DNA of 33,686 nt from Gammaproteobacteria bacterium (lineage in GTDB: Bacteria; Pseudomonadota; Gammaproteobacteria; Chromatiales; Chromatiaceae), in the NCBI GenBank assembly GCA_024510845.1, contig JANEMA010000018.1, positions 1 to 33,686 of the forward strand, in the 5' to 3' direction. The position numbers and the translations under genes were made by a program. Under the pieces are notes generated by a model. That model did no database searches. It was given only the letters and a program-made list of their open reading frames with translations, and had not been told where the DNA came from. Shown one piece after another: positions 1 to 10,763 of this stretch (its first letter is position 1; every line of letters begins with the position of its first letter).

Positions 1-446
1 TGCTCCCTGGAGCTGGCAGGCTGTTGAAAACAGCTTCGATTCCATTCCGCTTTCACGTGATGGAAGAATTCGAAGCCCAGTTTTCGCAATCCAGGCAGTC
101 CCGGGATGCCCCTTTCACTGAAAAAAAGCAATTTTCAGATGCACTGCCCCCTTGACACCTTTTTCGCCATCGTGCCATCCACGCTGAAGTGCTCCCTGGA
201 CAGCAGGCCGGCCTGGCCGAGCACCCGGGCAATATCTCCTTACCAGTGGTCGATCTGTTCCATCAACTCGTGTTCGCTGCGAAGGGTGTGGAACGCCATC
301 AGCAGTTGGGCACGCAGAAGCTTCTCCGGCGGGATGGCGTCACGGTCATAGTCGGAGTAGATGGCTTTGAAGTCTGCATCGGGTTCGCTCGGGGCCACAT
401 CGACCATGGTGCGAATCGGACACAACGGATGGCCTTTCGTGCTCAC
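1..446 (-). mobile_element. Decayed IS transposase remnant (InsH/DUF772 N-terminal type)
   Basis: Read on the minus strand, 446 to 240 gives an N-terminal transposase piece that begins at a GTG and contains the typical IPPEKLLRAQLLMAFHTLRS and LMEQIDHW segments. It hits a stop right after the W. The same frame then resumes with GDIARVLGQAGLLSREHFSVDGT (in short: LLSREHF and VDGT), which normally lies about 40 residues further on, so an internal segment has been deleted. A C-terminal-like VFNSLPAP piece lies near bases 10-45. No intact catalytic core is visible and no terminal inverted repeats could be set. A second fragment of the same element lies near 24,000. The family (IS5 or IS1182 group) is inferred from the N-terminal motif only. 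Confidence 0.75.
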
Positions 447-506
447 CGCTCATGCCCTGGAGACAATTGTCGTGGACAGGGGGTTGTCAGCGCATCCGGG
501 AAGGGA

Positions 507-1388
507 TCAGGCATAGGGATTGGACTGTCCCGGCACCGCAGGATAGAAACGCCGATAGGCCCACTGATACTGAGCCGGCGCGGCGGCAATGCAGCGCTCC
601 ACGTGACGGTTGAGCGCAATTGCCGCACGCTGCGGGTCGACATCGGCAATATCATCATCGGCCAGGAAATGACGCATGCGATAACAACTGCCGGACTGTC
701 GTTCGGCCCAGGCAAAGAGCACCGGGCTGCCATGGCGCGCTGCCAGCCGACCGAGCAGGACCATGGTGGCGCACTCACGGCCGAAGAAGGGAGCAACGGC
801 TGCGGCAGCACCAGCACTCTTGGGCACCTGATCGGGCAGAATGGCGATCACCTCACCAGCTTTGAGCGCACGATTGAGCGCCTTGATACCGGCAGGCGTG
901 GTCGGCACCATGCGGATGCGCGCGATGCTGCGGCCCTGGCTCATCAGCGGTTCGAGAAAGGACTGGCGTGGCGGACGGTACAGACCGGTGATCGGGAGGG
1001 AGGGATCGATACCGGCCGATACCAGCTCCCAGTTGCCGTGGTGCGGCATGGCCAGGATCAGCCCCTTGCCCCGATCCACCAGTTCGCGCATGTGCTCGGG
1101 CAGACCCGCCGGATCGACGCGGTCGGACAGATCCTCGTCAGACAACCAGATACGGGGCATCTCGCAGAAGGTGATGGCACTCTCGATCAGGACCTGACGC
1201 ACCAATGCCTCGCGTTCCGTCACCGACAGGTGCGGATAGGCAATCGCCAAATTGGCCCGCACATTGCCCGCCTCGCGCCCGTTCGAATGATACAGAAGAC
1301 CCGCGATACCCTGGCCCAGGCGGTGCAAGGCACCCCATGGCAGACGAGCCAGACCTCGCAGAAAGAACATGGCGATCCGAAACAACAT
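507..1388 (-). CDS. Lipid A biosynthesis acyltransferase family protein (LpxL/HtrB-like)
   Basis: A predicted inner-membrane acyltransferase of 293 residues that would transfer a secondary fatty acid from acyl-ACP to the lipid A precursor. The family hallmark HX4(D/E) is present as HHGNWE at about residues 116-121. A hydrophobic N-terminal anchor is followed by the RLPWGALHRLGQ region, and the NVRANLAIAYP segment is typical of the family, as is the total length. The start was placed at the ATG at 1388; an in-frame TTG at 1400 would add four residues, and neither has a strong ribosome site. It is divergent from the rhodanese gene, with a 99-base gap. LpxL, LpxM and LpxP cannot be told apart from sequence reading alone, so no symbol is given. 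Confidence 0.88.
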   Translation of the reverse strand: MLFRIAMFFLRGLARLPWGALHRLGQGIAGLLYHSNGREAGNVRANLAIAYPHLSVTEREALVRQVLIESAITFCEMPRIWLSDEDLSDRVDPAGLPEHMRELVDRGKGLILAMPHHGNWELVSAGIDPSLPITGLYRPPRQSFLEPLMSQGRSIARIRMVPTTPAGIKALNRALKAGEVIAILPDQVPKSAGAAAAVAPFFGRECATMVLLGRLAARHGSPVLFAWAERQSGSCYRMRHFLADDDIADVDPQRAAIALNRHVERCIAAAPAQYQWAYRRFYPAVPGQSNPYA

Positions 1389-1487
1389 CGATATTTTCAA
1401 TCCATGAAACGCGACACCAGCCGCAAAATTACTCTATAAACTTCAAAAGACGATCACGGAATCGCCATCTGCACAGGCAAGGCACCC

Positions 1488-1919
1488 ATGAACGACCAGA
1501 TCGACCCGGTCACTCTCTCACCCCAGCAGGCCTGGGAATTGATGCAGCAGGACCCGAGAAGCGTGCTGGTGGACATCCGCTCCACCATGGAATACCTCTT
1601 CGTCGGGCACCCCAGGGGCGCGGTTCACGTCCCCTGGATCGACGAGCCCGACTGGGATATCAACCCGGACTTCTTCACCGAAATCCGCAAACTGTTGCCC
1701 GGTGGAGTAGTGTGCGCCAATGATAGCGACTGCGCGCCAGTGATTCTCATCTGCCGCAGCGGCAAACGCTCCCTCGAGGCCGGTCGCTCCCTGTTCGAGG
1801 CCGGGATAAAGAATGTCTATCACGTGGACGAAGGCTTCGAGGGAGATCTCGACGAGGAACATCACCGCAGCACCCTGGGTGGCTGGCGCTTCCGCGGCCT
1901 GCCGTGGGAACAGTGCTGA
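1488..1919 (+). CDS. Single-domain rhodanese-like sulfurtransferase
   Basis: A 143-residue cytoplasmic protein consisting of one rhodanese domain. The active-site loop is CRSGKRS with the catalytic cysteine at residue 89. The VLVDIRSTMEYLFVGHPRGAVHVPW stretch (key parts VDIRS and HPRGAVHVPW) forms the usual first half of the fold, and the C-terminus GGWRFRGLPWEQC is typical of this small family. The loop has the length seen in persulfide-carrying, sulfur-specific rhodaneses. An AAGG ribosome site lies five bases before the ATG. No signal peptide is visible. The specific sulfur donor and acceptor are unknown. The stop codon is followed immediately by one arm of the 9-base-period repeat described below. 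Confidence 0.9.
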   Translation: MNDQIDPVTLSPQQAWELMQQDPRSVLVDIRSTMEYLFVGHPRGAVHVPWIDEPDWDINPDFFTEIRKLLPGGVVCANDSDCAPVILICRSGKRSLEAGRSLFEAGIKNVYHVDEGFEGDLDEEHHRSTLGGWRFRGLPWEQC

Positions 1920-2030
1920 ACCCTCACGGAGTACACGGAGTCGAGCACCTGCCCGACGATGTTCCCATTCCCGACAGCTTCCGGAGCAGCCCAGGGGCCG
2001 GCTTGATCGGCGGGACTCTCTGTGTCCTCC
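1919..2030. repeat. Inverted pair of 9-base-period repeats, copy 1
   Basis: The left arm at 1923-1941 reads CACGGAGTA CACGGAGTC, two units of nine bases. The right arm at 2015-2030 is the reverse complement type (CTCTGTGTCCTCC). The arms face each other about 75 bases apart between the rhodanese stop and the galU upstream region. This is the most degenerate of five such pairs in the window. Confidence 0.6.
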
Positions 2031-2268
2031 CTACCCCCCAACCCTGCTGCTGCGGCAGCATCGAGGCCTCGGTGCCCGCCGTTCCCGCATGCAAGTCGAC
2101 ATGGATGCCCGGGGCTACAGCTGTCGACCGGGTTCGACGCACATCTGCGTTCGAACAGGATGCCGAGAATGCACAAGAATTGCCTTTTTCGGCACTGGAT
2201 CGTGGATAATGCAATCTGTTCGATCTGGAACAAACACGATCCGCAGGAACCCCCAACGGACCCTAGTC
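2031..2268 (+). promoter_or_regulatory. galU upstream region with inverted repeats
   Basis: This stretch has no gene. It holds an imperfect hairpin at 2132-2156 (GTTCGACGCA, loop CATC, TGCGTTCGAAC with one bulged base) and a perfect spaced palindrome TGTTC-N6-GAACA at 2217-2232. A weak promoter-like pair is TTGCCT at 2180-2185 and GATAAT at 2205-2210 with a long 19-base spacer. The palindrome lies just downstream of the possible -10 and 36 bases before galU, where an operator could sit. No known regulator is recognised. Confidence 0.3.
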
Positions 2269-3096
2269 ATGATCAGGAAATGTCTCTTTCCCGCTGCCGG
2301 TTACGGCACCCGTTTTCTTCCCGCCACCAAGGCCATGCCCAAGGAGGTGATACCCATCGTCAACAAACCGCTGATCCAGTATGGCGTCGAGGAGGCGCTG
2401 GAGGCCGGCATGTACGATATCGCCATCATCACCGGGCGCGGCAAGCGTGCGCTGGAAGACCATTTCGACGTGAGTTACGAACTGGAACACCAGATCAACG
2501 GCACCGACAAGGAGGCCTGCCTCACCGACATCCGCCGCCTGATGGATCGATGTACCTTCTCCTACACTCGTCAGAAGGAGATGAAGGGTCTCGGACACGC
2601 CATCCTCACCGGCGAAACACTGATCGGCCGCGAACCTTTTGGTGTGATCCTCGCCGACGACCTGTGCGATGGCTACAGCAACGGGGTGATGGCACAGATG
2701 ACCCGCATCTACGCCAGATACCGCTGCAGCGTGGTGAGCATCGAAGAGGTGCCACAGAACCAGATCGAGAAATACGGTGTGATCGCCGGTTCCGAGATCG
2801 AGGATGGCTTGTTCATGATCTCCAACATGGTCGAGAAACCCGGCCCCGAAGAGGCACCCTCCAACCTGGCCATCATCGGCCGCTACATCCTCACTCCGGA
2901 TATTTTCGACATCCTGCGCGAGACGCCACCGGGGCGCGGCGGCGAAATCCAGATCACCGACGCACTGCTCACTCAGGCGAAACGCAGCATGGTACTGGCC
3001 TACAAGTTCAAGGGACGGCGCTTCGACTGTGGCAGCGTGGCCGGTTTCGTCGAAGCCACCAACTACTATTACGAACGCATGGGCAACGGCGGCTGA
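2269..3096 (+). CDS. galU: UTP--glucose-1-phosphate uridylyltransferase
   Basis: GalU makes UDP-glucose from UTP and glucose-1-phosphate in the cytoplasm, supplying lipopolysaccharide, glycan and osmolyte synthesis. The 275-residue product starts with the nucleotide-binding signature FPAAGYGTRFLPATKA MPKE, followed by VNKPLIQYGVEEA. It continues with VILADDLC, EKYGVIAG, MVEKP, GRYIL and GGEIQITDAL, all characteristic of the family, and ends at a normal length. The open frame runs far upstream, but only the ATG at 2269 gives the conserved N-terminus MIRKCLFPAAGYG. There is no strong ribosome site before it. The 3' end overlaps convergent pabB by 28 bases. Confidence 0.97.
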   Translation: MIRKCLFPAAGYGTRFLPATKAMPKEVIPIVNKPLIQYGVEEALEAGMYDIAIITGRGKRALEDHFDVSYELEHQINGTDKEACLTDIRRLMDRCTFSYTRQKEMKGLGHAILTGETLIGREPFGVILADDLCDGYSNGVMAQMTRIYARYRCSVVSIEEVPQNQIEKYGVIAGSEIEDGLFMISNMVEKPGPEEAPSNLAIIGRYILTPDIFDILRETPPGRGGEIQITDALLTQAKRSMVLAYKFKGRRFDCGSVAGFVEATNYYYERMGNGG

Positions 3097-4442
3097 CAGC
3101 CATCGGGACGGGCGCCGACCAGCTCGAAGAATACCGAAGCCTTGTCCAGCGATTCCTGAAACTCCCCGGTGGCGCAGGAATCGAATACCAGACCACCTCC
3201 GGCCCAGTAACGCAGCCTCTCGCCCTGTCGCACCAGAGTGCGAATGGCAATACTGCTCCCGAGACGGCCGTCGAAGCCCAGATGAAACAGGCTGCCGCAA
3301 TAGGCCTCACGACTCACCGGCTCCAGTTCATCGATGATCTCCATCGCACGACGCTTGGGCGCTCCGGCGATCGACCCCCCGGGAAAGCCGGAACGCAACA
3401 GGTCCACCGCATCGTGTCCCGCGGCCAACCGGCCGCGTACCCGGCTCACCAGATGATGTACACGAGCAAAGGATTCCACCTGAAACAGCTCGGGCACATC
3501 GATGCTGCCCGGCTCGCATACCCGACCAAGATCATTGCGCAACAGATCCACGATCATCAGATTTTCCGCCCGATCCTTGTCACTGGCCAGCAGGTCGACG
3601 CGCCATTGTGCGTCCAGCACTGGATCGTCATGCCGCGGCCGCGTGCCCTTGATCGGCCGCGTGTTCACCACGCCATCGCGCAGCGACAGAAACTGCTCCG
3701 GCGAATTGCTCAACAACTGGAAATCACCAAAGTCCAGAAAGGCACCATAGGGAGCTGGACTCAGCGCCCGCAGACGACGGTACAAGTCCCGGGCAGGAGC
3801 GGCCAGCCTGGTCTCGAAACGATGAGTGAGATTGATCTGATAACAGTCGCCCTCGCACAGATAATGTGCCACCCGGGCAAAAGCCACCTCGTAGGCCGGC
3901 CAGGGCAGACTGTCGGCCACACTGGCAACTCTCTCCGAAGAGGCCACGTCCTCCATCGGGAAAGGCGTATTCGCCGCCCTTTCCAGGGTGTTGCACAGGG
4001 CTCCCCAGCGGCGGCGCAGCGCCGGATCCCGCCCCTGGCCTACCAGCACCGCACGCTGCAACCGATGGTCCAGGACCAGTGCCCAGTCATAGAGGCCGAA
4101 AGCCGCCACTGGCAGATCGTGCGCGTGATGCCGGCGCAGCCCCTGCCAGGCGCGCCCCAGTTCGTAACTCAGATAGCCAATGGCTCCCCCGATAAAAGGC
4201 AGCGCCGGGTCACCCGTGGCCGGGGGCGTGATCACTTCGCGCAAGGCGCCCGCCACCGCATCGGCCCCGTCCCAGGCAAAACGCAGGCGGTGGTACGGCT
4301 CGGCACTGAGGATGTCGTAACGTCCGCCGGCAGCTCCTCCCGCACTGTCCAGCCAGGCAGGACAATCCAGTTTGCTCAGAGCCGCGAACCAGACACTACT
4401 GTCTGGTCGATAAGGCAGCAGATGGTACTTCGGCCAGCTCAT
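3069..4442 (-). CDS. pabB: Aminodeoxychorismate synthase component I
   Basis: PabB converts chorismate plus ammonia to 4-amino-4-deoxychorismate for folate synthesis, working with a PabA-type glutaminase; TrpG in this window could serve that role. The 457-residue protein has the anthranilate synthase I/chorismate-binding fold. The decisive residue is the lysine of PIKGT (residues 263-267), which marks PabB; TrpE in this window has PIAGT. Other motifs are DCYQINLT, LSNSPEQFL, NLMIVDLLRNDLGR, GGSIAGAPK and [10 protein letters not shown]. The ATG at 4442 gives the best N-terminus (MSWPKYHLLPY). A GTG at 4466 with an AAGGTG ribosome site would add eight residues. Its end overlaps the end of galU. 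Confidence 0.95.
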   Translation of the reverse strand: MSWPKYHLLPYRPDSSVWFAALSKLDCPAWLDSAGGAAGGRYDILSAEPYHRLRFAWDGADAVAGALREVITPPATGDPALPFIGGAIGYLSYELGRAWQGLRRHHAHDLPVAAFGLYDWALVLDHRLQRAVLVGQGRDPALRRRWGALCNTLERAANTPFPMEDVASSERVASVADSLPWPAYEVAFARVAHYLCEGDCYQINLTHRFETRLAAPARDLYRRLRALSPAPYGAFLDFGDFQLLSNSPEQFLSLRDGVVNTRPIKGTRPRHDDPVLDAQWRVDLLASDKDRAENLMIVDLLRNDLGRVCEPGSIDVPELFQVESFARVHHLVSRVRGRLAAGHDAVDLLRSGFPGGSIAGAPKRRAMEIIDELEPVSREAYCGSLFHLGFDGRLGSSIAIRTLVRQGERLRYWAGGGLVFDSCATGEFQESLDKASVFFELVGARPDGCQPPLPMRS

Positions 4443-4522
4443 GCGAGCTTGGGACAACGCCGCCACGACAGGCCACCTTGCCGGGCACGGGCCGTTTCAT
4501 CGAAGAAAGAAGACTCGCTCAT
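4439..4522 (-). CDS. Possible 27-residue leader ORF coupled to pabB
   Basis: An open frame from an ATG at 4522 encodes a 27-residue peptide starting MSESSFFDET. Its TGA overlaps the pabB ATG in the ATGA arrangement typical of translational coupling. No ribosome site is visible before it and the peptide is not recognised, so it may be chance. If real, it could explain how pabB starts at 4442 without its own strong ribosome site. Confidence 0.25.
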   Translation of the reverse strand: MSESSFFDETARARQGGLSWRRCPKLA

Positions 4523-4631
4523 GAGATACGCTTCGCCACAAGATGCAGCCGATGATACCCGCAAGCGACCGGATGATGATGGAAACACGAGACCCGATCC
4601 CGATCATCAAACCCCGGGAACGCGACAAAGG

Positions 4632-4663
4632 AAAACGGCCCGCGTCGAACACGACGCGAACCG
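4632..4663 (-). terminator. Rho-independent terminator after tRNA-Lys
   Basis: On the minus strand a stem CGCGTCG / CGACGCG with loop TGTT, extended by an outer CGG / CCG, is followed by TTTT. It begins about ten bases past the tRNA CCA end, so it separates the tRNA transcript from pabB. Confidence 0.75.
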
Positions 4664-4673
4664 TCGATCGATA

Positions 4674-4749
4674 TGGTGGGTCGTGCAGGATTCGAACCTG
4701 CGACCAACTGATTAAAAGTCAGCTGCTCTACCAACTGAGCTAACGACCC
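4674..4749 (-). tRNA. tRNA-Lys (anticodon TTT)
   Basis: The 76-base minus-strand gene includes an encoded CCA at 4674-4676. The acceptor stem GGGTCGT pairs with ACGACCC. The D arm GCTC...GAGC, the anticodon arm CTGA-CTTTTAA-TCAG with anticodon TTT, and the T arm GCAGG-TTCGAAT-CCTGC all fold perfectly. It reads the lysine codons AAA and AAG. It is transcribed alone from the promoter at 4786-4813 and ends at the terminator at 4632-4663. Confidence 0.98.
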
Positions 4750-4785
4750 CTGGGTTCACGACCCCGGCCCCGCCGGGAAGCGCGA

Positions 4786-4813
4786 ATTATACCGAAGCCG
4801 TACTCAGACTCAA
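4786..4813 (-). promoter_or_regulatory. Sigma-70-type promoter of tRNA-Lys
   Basis: On the minus strand the -35 is TTGAGT (4808-4813) and the -10 is a perfect TATAAT (4786-4791), 16 bases apart. The bases after the -10 are GC-rich (TCGCGC), as in stringently controlled stable-RNA promoters. The -10 lies 37 bases before the mature tRNA. Confidence 0.75.
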
Positions 4814-4916
4814 GTCCCTTCGACAGGTTTGTCAGGAACCAGTAAACCGTCCGGACTCACAGCACGTGACTTGTCGGGTTTCCTGATCATCAGAACGCCG
4901 AACACCTGTTCCTCAC

Positions 4917-8600
<3,684 letters not shown>

Positions 8601-8879
8601 GATGCTCGGGCGGCAAAGTCGAAACGTCGTATTATACAGGCTGCATTCCCGGACACCGCGAGGTGTTACTTTCGACATGAAGCTCATGGATAGCGCATGC
8701 GCTACCCGCCAAGGAGAACGAAGCGGGGCTGGGATGTCTCGAAATCCTTCACGAGATCGAAGACTCGCTTGCCGGTTTGTGCTTGAATGTCCTGGCCACC
8801 GGTGGGTGGCACCCGGTGGACACCGGGTTGGCAGTACGGATGACCCCATGGCATCCACGACCCCAAGGAGAACAGAAAA
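8601..8879. promoter_or_regulatory. metH / SCP2 divergent control region
   Basis: This 279-base region lies between divergent genes. For metH, a perfect minus-strand TATAAT sits at 8631-8636, without a convincing -35. A small hairpin ACACC-GCGA-GGTGT lies at 8653-8666 and a perfect 14-base palindrome TAGCGCATGCGCTA at 8691-8704. Nearer the SCP2 gene are the palindrome CCACCGGTGG (8796-8805) and CCCGGTG-GA-CACCGGG (8812-8827). These are plausible operator or RNA structures, but no known binding motif or riboswitch is recognised. Confidence 0.35.
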
Positions 8880-9284
8880 ATGGCAGAACTCTTTTCCGAC
8901 GAATGGATGAAGGCGCTCAAGGACGCCTGGAATGCCGAACCAGAAGTCAAGGACAAACTGGCCGAGATCGGCTTCGATTCAGTGATCGCCTGCGGCTTCA
9001 AGGACGAAGACCAGCCTCGCGGCATCTTCAAGGTCGTCAACGGCGAGTGCGTCGAGGCCGGCAGCTACGACGGTAGCGGGCCCAACTGGGACATGCGTGC
9101 CAAGCCAGATGACTGGAAGAAATGGGCAAGGAGTGGTATCGGCATGACCGGCCTGGGCACCGCCTTCGCGATGGGCAAGCTGAAGTTCCTCAAGGGTGAT
9201 TTCAAGAGCATGATCAAGGACCCGCGCATGGCAGGCCCCTTCGTCAAGAGCTTCGCCCTGATGGGAAAGATCGATACCGATTGA
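8880..9284 (+). CDS. SCP2-like sterol/lipid-carrier domain protein
   Basis: A 134-residue soluble protein with no signal peptide. Its hydrophobic and glycine pattern resembles the sterol carrier protein 2 fold: a [10 protein letters not shown] strand, then a long helical second half with [17 protein letters not shown], the usual place where SCP2 proteins read lipid-contacting G-L...G. A strong AAGGAG ribosome site lies nine bases before the ATG. Family members bind lipids or act as accessory proteins, but the ligand here is unknown. It is divergent from metH and convergent with endonuclease I, with repeat copy 2 between them. Confidence 0.7.
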   Translation: MAELFSDEWMKALKDAWNAEPEVKDKLAEIGFDSVIACGFKDEDQPRGIFKVVNGECVEAGSYDGSGPNWDMRAKPDDWKKWARSGIGMTGLGTAFAMGKLKFLKGDFKSMIKDPRMAGPFVKSFALMGKIDTD

Positions 9285-9296
9285 GCCTTTTCTCCT

Positions 9297-9418
9297 ACCA
9301 CAGGAGGCGCAGAGCATTCCAGAGTTGATCGGTTGGATGAACCAGTAGCCCGTGTACTCCACGACTGCTTCTTCTGAAACATCTTTCGCTTGTGTGAACT
9401 CTGTGTCCTCTGTGGTTT
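9297..9418. repeat. Inverted pair of 9-base-period repeats, copy 2
   Basis: The left arm at 9297-9314 contains CACAGGAGG CGCAGAG. The right arm at 9388-9418, read on the minus strand, has three units: CACAGAGGA CACAGAGTT CACACAAGC. The pair fills the space between two convergent genes, and the right arm touches the endonuclease stop codon. Confidence 0.75.
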
Positions 9419-10022
9419 ACCTTCCCTCGATCCAGGGATTCCCCCGTCCTTGCAGGTGCAGAATGACACGGTTGCGCTCGCGCTCCGCGGCATCCGGAAG
9501 ATCTGTGCGATGCCAGCGCTCGAGCAGCTCGCGCTGGCTGCGGAACAGTTCCAGATCATAGGTGTCGGCCATGTAGAGCATGGCACGGGCAATGTCGCCA
9601 CGTATTACCGGGCGTGGCTCGGCGCGACGACGGCGGTGATCCAGCTCGAAATCGCAGCCACGTTCGACCCAGCGCTCTCCCTCGATGATGCCGTAGGCGT
9701 AACTTCCACGCTCACGATTCAAGTCCTTGCGCGCCGGGTACATGTTGTGCATGTCCGACTCGATCCGGTTGAACAGTGCGCTGCGCCGTCGGCACTGGTC
9801 ACGATCACCACACCGCAACTGGCGTGCCACCCAGCCCATGGGGAACACGTGCTCGATGTTGTATCGGCGGTCGTAAGCACCGAAATGCTTGCCGCAATAC
9901 AAGCCGGTGCCACCGTCCGGATACAGATTGCGCCAGAACCGTGGGATGGTTTCCAGATAGTCGGCACTCGCCAGTCCTCCCCACAACAACACGACTAACC
10001 CGCATCTTGCCCTTGCGCCCAT
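9417..10022 (-). CDS. endA: Secreted endonuclease I (EndA/NucM family)
   Basis: A non-specific DNA/RNA nuclease of 201 residues, predicted periplasmic or secreted. The N-terminus MGARARCGLVVLLWGGLASA is a signal peptide. The beta-beta-alpha-metal nuclease core shows NIEHVFP with the catalytic His at residue 58, followed by FNRIESDMHNMYPA with the metal-ligand Asn and nearby His, as in Vvn-type enzymes. Several cysteines could form the usual disulfides. The start at 10022 was chosen because an AGGAG ribosome site lies five bases before it; a further in-frame start lies at 10040. It is convergent with the SCP2-like gene. Confidence 0.92.
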   Translation of the reverse strand: MGARARCGLVVLLWGGLASADYLETIPRFWRNLYPDGGTGLYCGKHFGAYDRRYNIEHVFPMGWVARQLRCGDRDQCRRRSALFNRIESDMHNMYPARKDLNRERGSYAYGIIEGERWVERGCDFELDHRRRRAEPRPVIRGDIARAMLYMADTYDLELFRSQRELLERWHRTDLPDAAERERNRVILHLQGRGNPWIEGR

Positions 10023-10102
10023 GATCACTCCTTTGCACATTTATCCTCTCTGCAGGATAATCCGGACTTTCCCTGGAAGGATCGCAGAGCGAGTCAAGTT
10101 AG

Positions 10103-10759
10103 GTGGAAACGGAGGATCAGGATATCGACCCGACAGGAACAGGTGAACCCATACACCGGAGCCACGCCGGCAGGCTGATCCTTGCAGTGATCGTCGTCAC
10201 CGTGATCGCAGTGCTGCTGGTACCCGGTCACGAGGATGAGCCCGGGACACCGCTGCCGGTGCAACCAGACGATCGTTCGAGTCTGCTCGATGAACAGGCC
10301 ACGCCGGTCTCGCCCAGCAGGGCACTCGCACCATCGAGCCAGACAGGCACTCCCTCCACACCCGTTGTCGATAATCGCCCCGGCACGGCCGCACGTCGCC
10401 TGATCCGCAAGCTGCGCGCCGCCAGAAGGCCGAATCTGGAACGTGCCTGGCAGTCGGCCCGTGACTTCGAACAGTCGGGGCGTACCGATGATGCCCTGGT
10501 GCTGTATTTCTTTGCCGCCCGCGAGGGCCATGGCCCTGCAGCCATGAAGTTGGCGCGCTCCGCCGATCCGGCCAGCTTCCATGAAGGAGGGTTATTTGCT
10601 CGAGCCAACCCCCTGCAGGCATACAAATGGTATGGCCGCGCGGCCGCGGCCGGTATCGACGAAGCCCGGCAGGCGCTGGCCCAACTTCGCGCACGTGTCG
10701 AACAGGCCGCTGTGGCCGGTGACGAGCAGGCCCAACGCCTGATGCTGCAATGGAAGTGA
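10103..10759 (+). CDS. Membrane-anchored Sel1/TPR-like protein
   Basis: A 218-residue protein that I cannot assign to a named gene. It has a short cytoplasmic N-terminus, one membrane segment at about residues 25-40 (LILAVIVVTVIAVLLV) and a Pro/Ser/Thr-rich linker to about residue 95. The C-terminal helical region has Sel1-like repeats: DALVLYFFAAREGHGPAAMKLA and QAYKWYGRAAAAGIDEARQ (key parts LYFFAAREGHGPAAM and AYKWYGRAAAAG). The topology predicts the repeats in the periplasm. The start is a GTG with a poor ribosome site. The stop lies four bases before the VWA gene ATG, so the two are almost certainly cotranscribed and may act together. Confidence 0.8.
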   Translation: METEDQDIDPTGTGEPIHRSHAGRLILAVIVVTVIAVLLVPGHEDEPGTPLPVQPDDRSSLLDEQATPVSPSRALAPSSQTGTPSTPVVDNRPGTAARRLIRKLRAARRPNLERAWQSARDFEQSGRTDDALVLYFFAAREGHGPAAMKLARSADPASFHEGGLFARANPLQAYKWYGRAAAAGIDEARQALAQLRARVEQAAVAGDEQAQRLMLQWK

Positions 10760-10763
10760 ACCG

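Noticed and set aside
2022..4715. 897-residue plus-strand open frame
   Set aside because: It lies in a shifted frame of galU and antisense to pabB, both certain genes; its His/Arg/Pro-rich translation is typical of a GC-rich shadow frame.
8601..8760. Cobalamin or S-adenosylhomocysteine riboswitch before metH
   Set aside because: The conserved core boxes of these RNAs were not seen; only simple palindromes are present.
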